DNA of 64,000 nucleotides. Origin: Adineta steineri (lineage: Eukaryota; Rotifera; Eurotatoria; Adinetida; Adinetidae). Below the pieces are notes generated by a model, which saw nothing but the letters and a program-made list of their open reading frames with translations, had not been told where the DNA came from and made no database searches. Shown in pieces: positions 59,201 to 64,000 of this stretch. Position 1 is the stretch's first letter. Each line of letters starts with the position of its first letter. The stretch covers positions 1 through 64,000 of the forward strand of contig CAJNOI010000085.1 of NCBI GenBank assembly GCA_905250115.1. The letters run 5' to 3'. The translations under genes were made by a program, and so were the position numbers.

Positions 59201-62200
59201 CGATTTCGCAACGAAACTGGTAATTGATGTCGATTTGCATAAGAAGCATCATTTTGTGTTGCAAAAAATTGAAAACCGGGCTTCGCTGTCATAATTTTAC
59301 CACTTGATGGGATTGTAATCGTATTCTTACCTTCAAGTAATGGAAAGAGCATATTCATGACAGATGGATCCGCTAAATTGAATTCATCGGCCAGAAACCA
59401 CCAGCCATTCTCCATTGCTCGGTAGAGAGCACCTTTTTGAAAAGCAAAACCATCATTAACAGGTAGAAACGTGCCAAGATAATCCTGAATAGTTGTTGTA
59501 TCTGTATTATTCACTCGTTCTAGTTGTATTGGTATGTTCGAATGATTATTCAAAGTTTGCGACTTCATATGTTTACATAAGTAAGAAATAAGTGCAGTTT
59601 TTCCTACAGCTGCTGGACCTTCAAGAAGCAAAGGAATGTTACATGCGACCGCACCCAATACTGCATTGACGTAGCTCAGTCGGCTTTCAGTTAAGATATG
59701 TTCTGCACTTTCGTGAATCCAATCCGTAAATTTAGGCTGATGAAGTTGAACTGATGGCCGACCTTTTTCAAGAATTTGTTTGACTTGATCAGTTACTTTA
59801 GTACGAAGTTCTTCACTTTTTATTTGATTAGCAATTGTTACGTGATAGGCTGTCCATAAAGTGCTAACAAAATCAAGAGTCGATTTGAATCTTAATTGTA
59901 AAAGATATGTACTATCGAGTAATCGAATGATATTACGTAATGTGAACTTGGGAAAACTTTTAGTATCAGTTTTATAAAATGTCAGAATAGTACGACATAA
60001 TTCAATCACTAGAGTAGGATCAGTATCTGGCTCGTCGGATAGAAGTGCTTTAGCAATCAGCAATAATTCTTGTGAATCATGATTAATATCAAATGAGATA
60101 TCTTCCATATGAACAACACCAAAACGATTGTATAATGCAGGTGAAAGTTCATTTGTTGAACCACTTACAATTGATTGTATCTGATGATGAGCATCTGGTG
60201 GTGTCATTGTAGCAACTAATTGATAATTATGATGAATTAATTGCTCGTCAACATCGCCTTTTTCTGTCAGTATAAGCATAGGCTTTTGTTCAAGAACTGG
60301 ATTAAGTCGTTCTAGCACAGATGATTCTGCCGTGCCAAGGTTATCGAGAAGCACCCATTCACCATTGACATATGCTTGAGTAACACAACCATTTTGCCAA
60401 ATCAATTTCTTACCGTAATTAGGATCATTTTCATCTTTAGTATCATTTGGAATAAGTTGACCGATGAGAGCCGATGGTTCAGTTTCTGGTGTTATATTTA
60501 ATTGATGTACATGTTGACCAGCAAACCAAGCTAAGGTCAATAATAATTCGGATTTACCACATCCTTCGGCGCCAGTAATCAAAATAGGTTGTTTAATATT
60601 CATGTTAAAACATACTTGTTTGATAGTAGATAATACTCGATCAGTAAGTACATAAGGTATTTCTGACCGTACGAAATCATTATTATTCGATATTTTTTGT
60701 TTCAAATCGGCATCGTTGAAAACATTACTAAAACAATTACGTATTGTTTCTTGTGCTCGATTATGACGAAAACGATCTGCATATAATTTGCAACCGTGAA
60801 GAGCAAATTTTTTACGTTGTTCAAGAATATCTAAACGACCTGCTGAAATAAGCCAGTCCCATAGCCAGCTACGATCAATACGATAAATACCATGCAAATG
60901 AATAAATTCATTGGTCATTATTAATTTATGAATGATCATGTGTACTTCGAGTGCTAGATCCCAAACATTTGAATTATAATTTATATTTTCAAGATTAGCT
61001 GCTCTGAATGTAGATGTCCATTCTTTTCTTGAATTATCGATATTTAATTGTGACTGAATTGGATAACAAACATCATCAAAATAGACATAATTTTCATTAT
61101 GATCAATATTGATCTTAACATTATGTAAAGCTGGACGACCCCAACCACCTTTGCCATTGTCAGTTAAAATATTGTCAATGAGAGTACGACCAACCGAACG
61201 ATACCGTGCACCATAGACACACCAAGCACTAAAACTAAGCACGGTAGTACGTGCTTCTGTATGGCGAGACCATGAATTATGTTGTTTTTGCCAGCAAATG
61301 AGTAATTCAACCCATTTGAGAAGTTCACGAATTGAAATCTCTGCATATGGACCTGTTTCAAGATATACTTGTGTAGGATCATTCAACGCTTTCTTGATAT
61401 TGGTGTTGAAATTGGTAACGAGTAGTTCAGCTAAGACTTCTGCTTGATCAGGCATATGTGGTGCAAATCGTTTGGCAACAATTTCACGCCATTCCCTATC
61501 AGGTAATTCTTTAAAGATAAGTGGTCGAAAACGACTTAGGAACGATGGTGATAATTTTTCTCGTTTACCCTTGAAAAAACCTGTATTTGGATTTTGTGTA
61601 GCAAATAAACGAAAATCTGGATGCATTTTATGTGCAATAGTGGATTGTTGAGCAGAGCTTGAGTTTTGAATAACTAATTGTCGTGTATCAAGAGCGGATT
61701 CAATTGCTTGAAGAACGGTATCTTGAGCCAGATTGAGTTCATCAAAAAGTATCCAGTAGCCACGTGAGAATGCTGTCGTAAATGGTCCATCGACAAATTG
61801 CAAACGTGTTGTTTGTGATTGTTCATCAAGTACTAATGCCACTTTTCCTAGTAGATCATCGATGGTGACACGCGATGACATATTATAACGTACTAGTGTA
61901 CGTCCGCATTGATGGGCAGCTTCCATAACACTCGCACTTTTGCCAACACCAGTACTGCCTTCAAGTAAAATTGGAATCGGATCATCTATTACTTCAAGTA
62001 CTTTGGATACATTTTCACGTGCAGTATCAGTAAGAACAAGTCGATCATGTTGATCTTGCTCAACAGTTGAAGGTAAAACGGAGTTCCGATAAGATAAATG
62101 AGACCGAAGAATTTGATCAATTTTATTCGGTGGTGCATTGTTTAAACTTGTTAAAAGCTGTTGACCATTAATAAAATCTTCATGTCGAACGCGAACAACA

Positions 62201-64000
62201 TCAGCGGTGTTCGACTGTTCTGTAGAAAAAAATGATACTTGTTGTTGTTGATTAGCTGTGAAGACTTCACTAGTATTGTCCGTTGTCGATGCGTCTTGTA
62301 CGTTATCGAGCAACGTAGAACGTTCATTAGTCGATAGATCCAATAATTCGGCAAGTAAAATAATACCAGATTTTTTCATTTGACCTCTTTGACCTAATAA
62401 GCCCATAATGTCAGGAATAAATGATGAAAGCAATTGAATTAACGTAGGGCGTGATCGAGCCTTTGTAATTTCTGTGCTAAGACTGAGCAAATGTGACGAA
62501 CTTGAGCTATTATCATCATCAATATCATCTGTCCTCTCTTCAACATTTCTGAAAAGTCCTCGTAGAAGTTGATCTACTGCTGAATTAAAATTAACAGTAG
62601 TCAATGTATCATAAGTTTCTATCGATGAAAGAAATACGATAATATGAGCCAGAGGACTGTGATCTTCGAAGTTGGTCGATATTAATGTTGAACAATAGTC
62701 ACCAGTAAAGAATTGTGCAATATCTACTGCATTTTTATTATGTTTTGAATAACCAATATCCAGAAGTAATTCAATCAATCGAACTATTATTGATGATAGA
62801 GTAACTGTAGGTAACCATAATTGAATAATATTATGAAGATGATCAGACCGAAAAACATATTTTTGTGTTTGACTATTTCTTGTTAATGATTCTAGAATTG
62901 TTAATAAACTTGAAATATATTTCATGGCTAACTCCGATTGAATACACTTGAGGACTTGTTCAACTTGTGTTTCACTGGCATGTTGTACATAGGTTACCAA
63001 TGTTGTTGTCGGACAAAGCGAATGTTCAATGATTTGATAGCAGATTGTGTTATGTGGATGAAGACTTAAACGATCTAACCATTGCCGAATTAGATCATGC
63101 TCGGTGAACATGCTGACATATTTCAAAATTAACATAAGAGCAGAATGATAATTCATATAATTTTCAGTACTATCGTTGTTTATAATGAAATCCACATACC
63201 ATAAGAGTGTATTTTGATCGATTTTTTTGATAGCATTTGTTAATCCAGCTTTGTAATAGTACGGAAGTAAATCATTGAGGAGTAAGAAAAAACAAAGATG
63301 ACCACGGACATTGTTTGCTGGCGTTTGCCCACAGATACGTTCTGTTAACTGTTCGATAAGTAGATTTGAATCTTTTGTTTTGTGATTAATTAATATGTGA
63401 ATCAGCTGAACAATACGGTGTCGAACAGATTCTAATAAATTATCATTAGTCAATGATGGCCATATATCGAGTAGGTGATCAACAATAAACCTATGTAATG
63501 CATTTTCAAAACCTGTCATATCGACTTCTTGCAAGCGATCAAAAAGATATTCACTAATATCAATATCAAAATATGATAATGTTTTCACATATCGATACAG
63601 GTTTTGCCAAGCAGGAAAGACATGAATGACTTTGAATAAAATTGGCTGCATACTTTTTAGTAAGCTCATCAGTTCTTCTTTTCCTTTGCAAGCATTCAAT
63701 GCTCGGTGAAGAAGATTATCTATACGTTCGCGAGGATTTACTCGACCATTGTTACAAACATCTTCACGACCATCTGTCCACCAAACTGTAATTGGTTGCT
63801 TTGATAAATAGGCTATTTGATCCGGAGCATTTGTATGAGCTTGCACATCTTCAGTATCTACTTTTTCGATAAGTAAGGGATCGAAGTAAAGTCGCCATAG
63901 TGATTCGAAGTGTTCTGGTTCGATTAAACAACGTTGCATGTCGACAGCATTGTTTTCGTTGTAAGTCAGACATGCTGTAAGCAGTTCAATCAATGCATTC
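38246..64000 (-). CDS. Giant midasin/dynein-type AAA+ protein with ASH-like and four VWA domains, 5' end outside window
   Basis: Coding sequence is complement(join(38246..39079, 39144..40607, 40684..>64000)): more than 8,537 residues, about 1 MDa, with a 23.3-kb exon. Introns of 76 and 64 bp join SNLSQ to IRSELLSYL and KYPQ to GVETHT in frame. Counting residues from near the window edge, Walker A sites are GSTGVGKS (about 678), GAEGCGKS (1139), GPAAVGKT (1458), GPTACKT (1772, one residue short), GPPGIGKT (2455) and GDICSRKSS (2818). Walker B reads DELNLA, DNLGTA, DEFNLA, EDLDLP, DELNLA, DNINSA, so modules 1, 3 and 5 look competent. A helical linker with coiled coils (3554-3678, 4598-4701) leads to ASH/MSP-like beta domains (about 5810-6395). 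VWA MIDAS motifs are DNSGS (7523), DVSTS, DCTGS and DESGS. Family role suggests ATP-driven remodelling of a large complex; the actual function is unknown. Confidence 0.85.
57770..58250 (-). other. Disordered insert with five DDGF-type motifs inside AAA module 4 of the giant protein
   Basis: Between the degenerate Walker A and Walker B of module 4 lies an Asp/Ser/Thr-rich, low-order segment (about residues 1915-2075). It contains DDCFD (58153-58167), DDGFG (58081-58095), DDGFG (57982-57996), DDGFD (57904-57918) and DDGFA (57808-57822), spaced 24-33 residues apart. Acidic-Phe motifs of this type recall adaptor-ear binding peptides such as DFGxF, but that comparison is only by pattern. Confidence 0.75.

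Noticed and set aside
40684..64000. Calling the giant gene midasin (MDN1)
   Set aside because: It shares the AAA plus VWA plan, but the length, lack of an evident acidic region, ASH-like block and four VWA domains do not fit; only the broader superfamily is supported.
1..64000. CRISPR arrays, bacterial operons, rRNA or tRNA genes
   Set aside because: No regular direct repeats with unique spacers, no rRNA-like blocks and no convincing tRNA box A/B pairs were seen by reading; a tRNAscan or Infernal run could change this for tRNAs.

Overview
The window reads as nuclear DNA of a small-genome metazoan, most plausibly a bdelloid rotifer. The evidence is strong AT bias, short introns (about 32-90 bp, GT...AG) and animal-type genes (a secreted frizzled-related protein, GT11 and GT92 glycosyltransferases). 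These sit beside genes of a kind usually seen in bacteria, fungi or plants: a self-sufficient P450-reductase fusion, a laccase-like multicopper oxidase and two DraG-type ADP-ribosylglycohydrolases. GT-rich tracts resembling the TGTGGG telomere repeat described for bdelloids fit this too. The taxonomic call is inference.

Layout. 1-6 kb (minus strand): a 3'-truncated alpha-1,2-fucosyltransferase-like gene, a GT92 glycosyltransferase and, 1.6 kb upstream of it, a broken duplicate of its 5' end that abuts a GT-rich foldback repeat. 6-10 kb: a two-exon endonuclease/exonuclease/phosphatase-family gene, a small lysine-rich protein and a four-TM protein with a proline-rich tail. 11.4-18 kb: a long palindrome, then two ADP-ribosylglycohydrolase paralogues flanking a laccase-like oxidase on the other strand. 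19-27 kb: a sulfotransferase, a possible Tc1-like transposon end, a two-exon sFRP, a small type I membrane protein and a four-exon four-TM protein. 27.8-31 kb: a secreted protein of six tandem C1q/TNF-like domains, arranged as a duplicated three-domain unit with the only intron at the duplication joint. 31-33 kb: minisatellite, second foldback copy and a 98-bp tandem duplication. 33.6-36.7 kb: intronless P450-reductase fusion. After a 10-N assembly gap lies a decayed NAD-dependent epimerase fragment.

The last 25.7 kb is one gene on the minus strand, running off the window: a giant protein of more than 8,500 residues. It contains a six-module dynein/midasin-type AAA+ ring, a long helical linker, a run of ASH/MSP-like beta-sandwich domains and four C-terminal VWA domains. 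Modules 1, 3 and 5 keep Walker A and Walker B; modules 2, 4 and 6 are degraded, so competent and inactive sites alternate. Module 4 carries an insert with five copies of a DDGF-type motif. It differs from canonical midasin and is the best candidate here for something undescribed.

Most other genes act independently (glycan synthesis, sulfation, Wnt antagonism, oxidation, ADP-ribose removal). There is no operon logic. Exon joins were derived from splice signals plus reading-frame continuity and have no transcript support.
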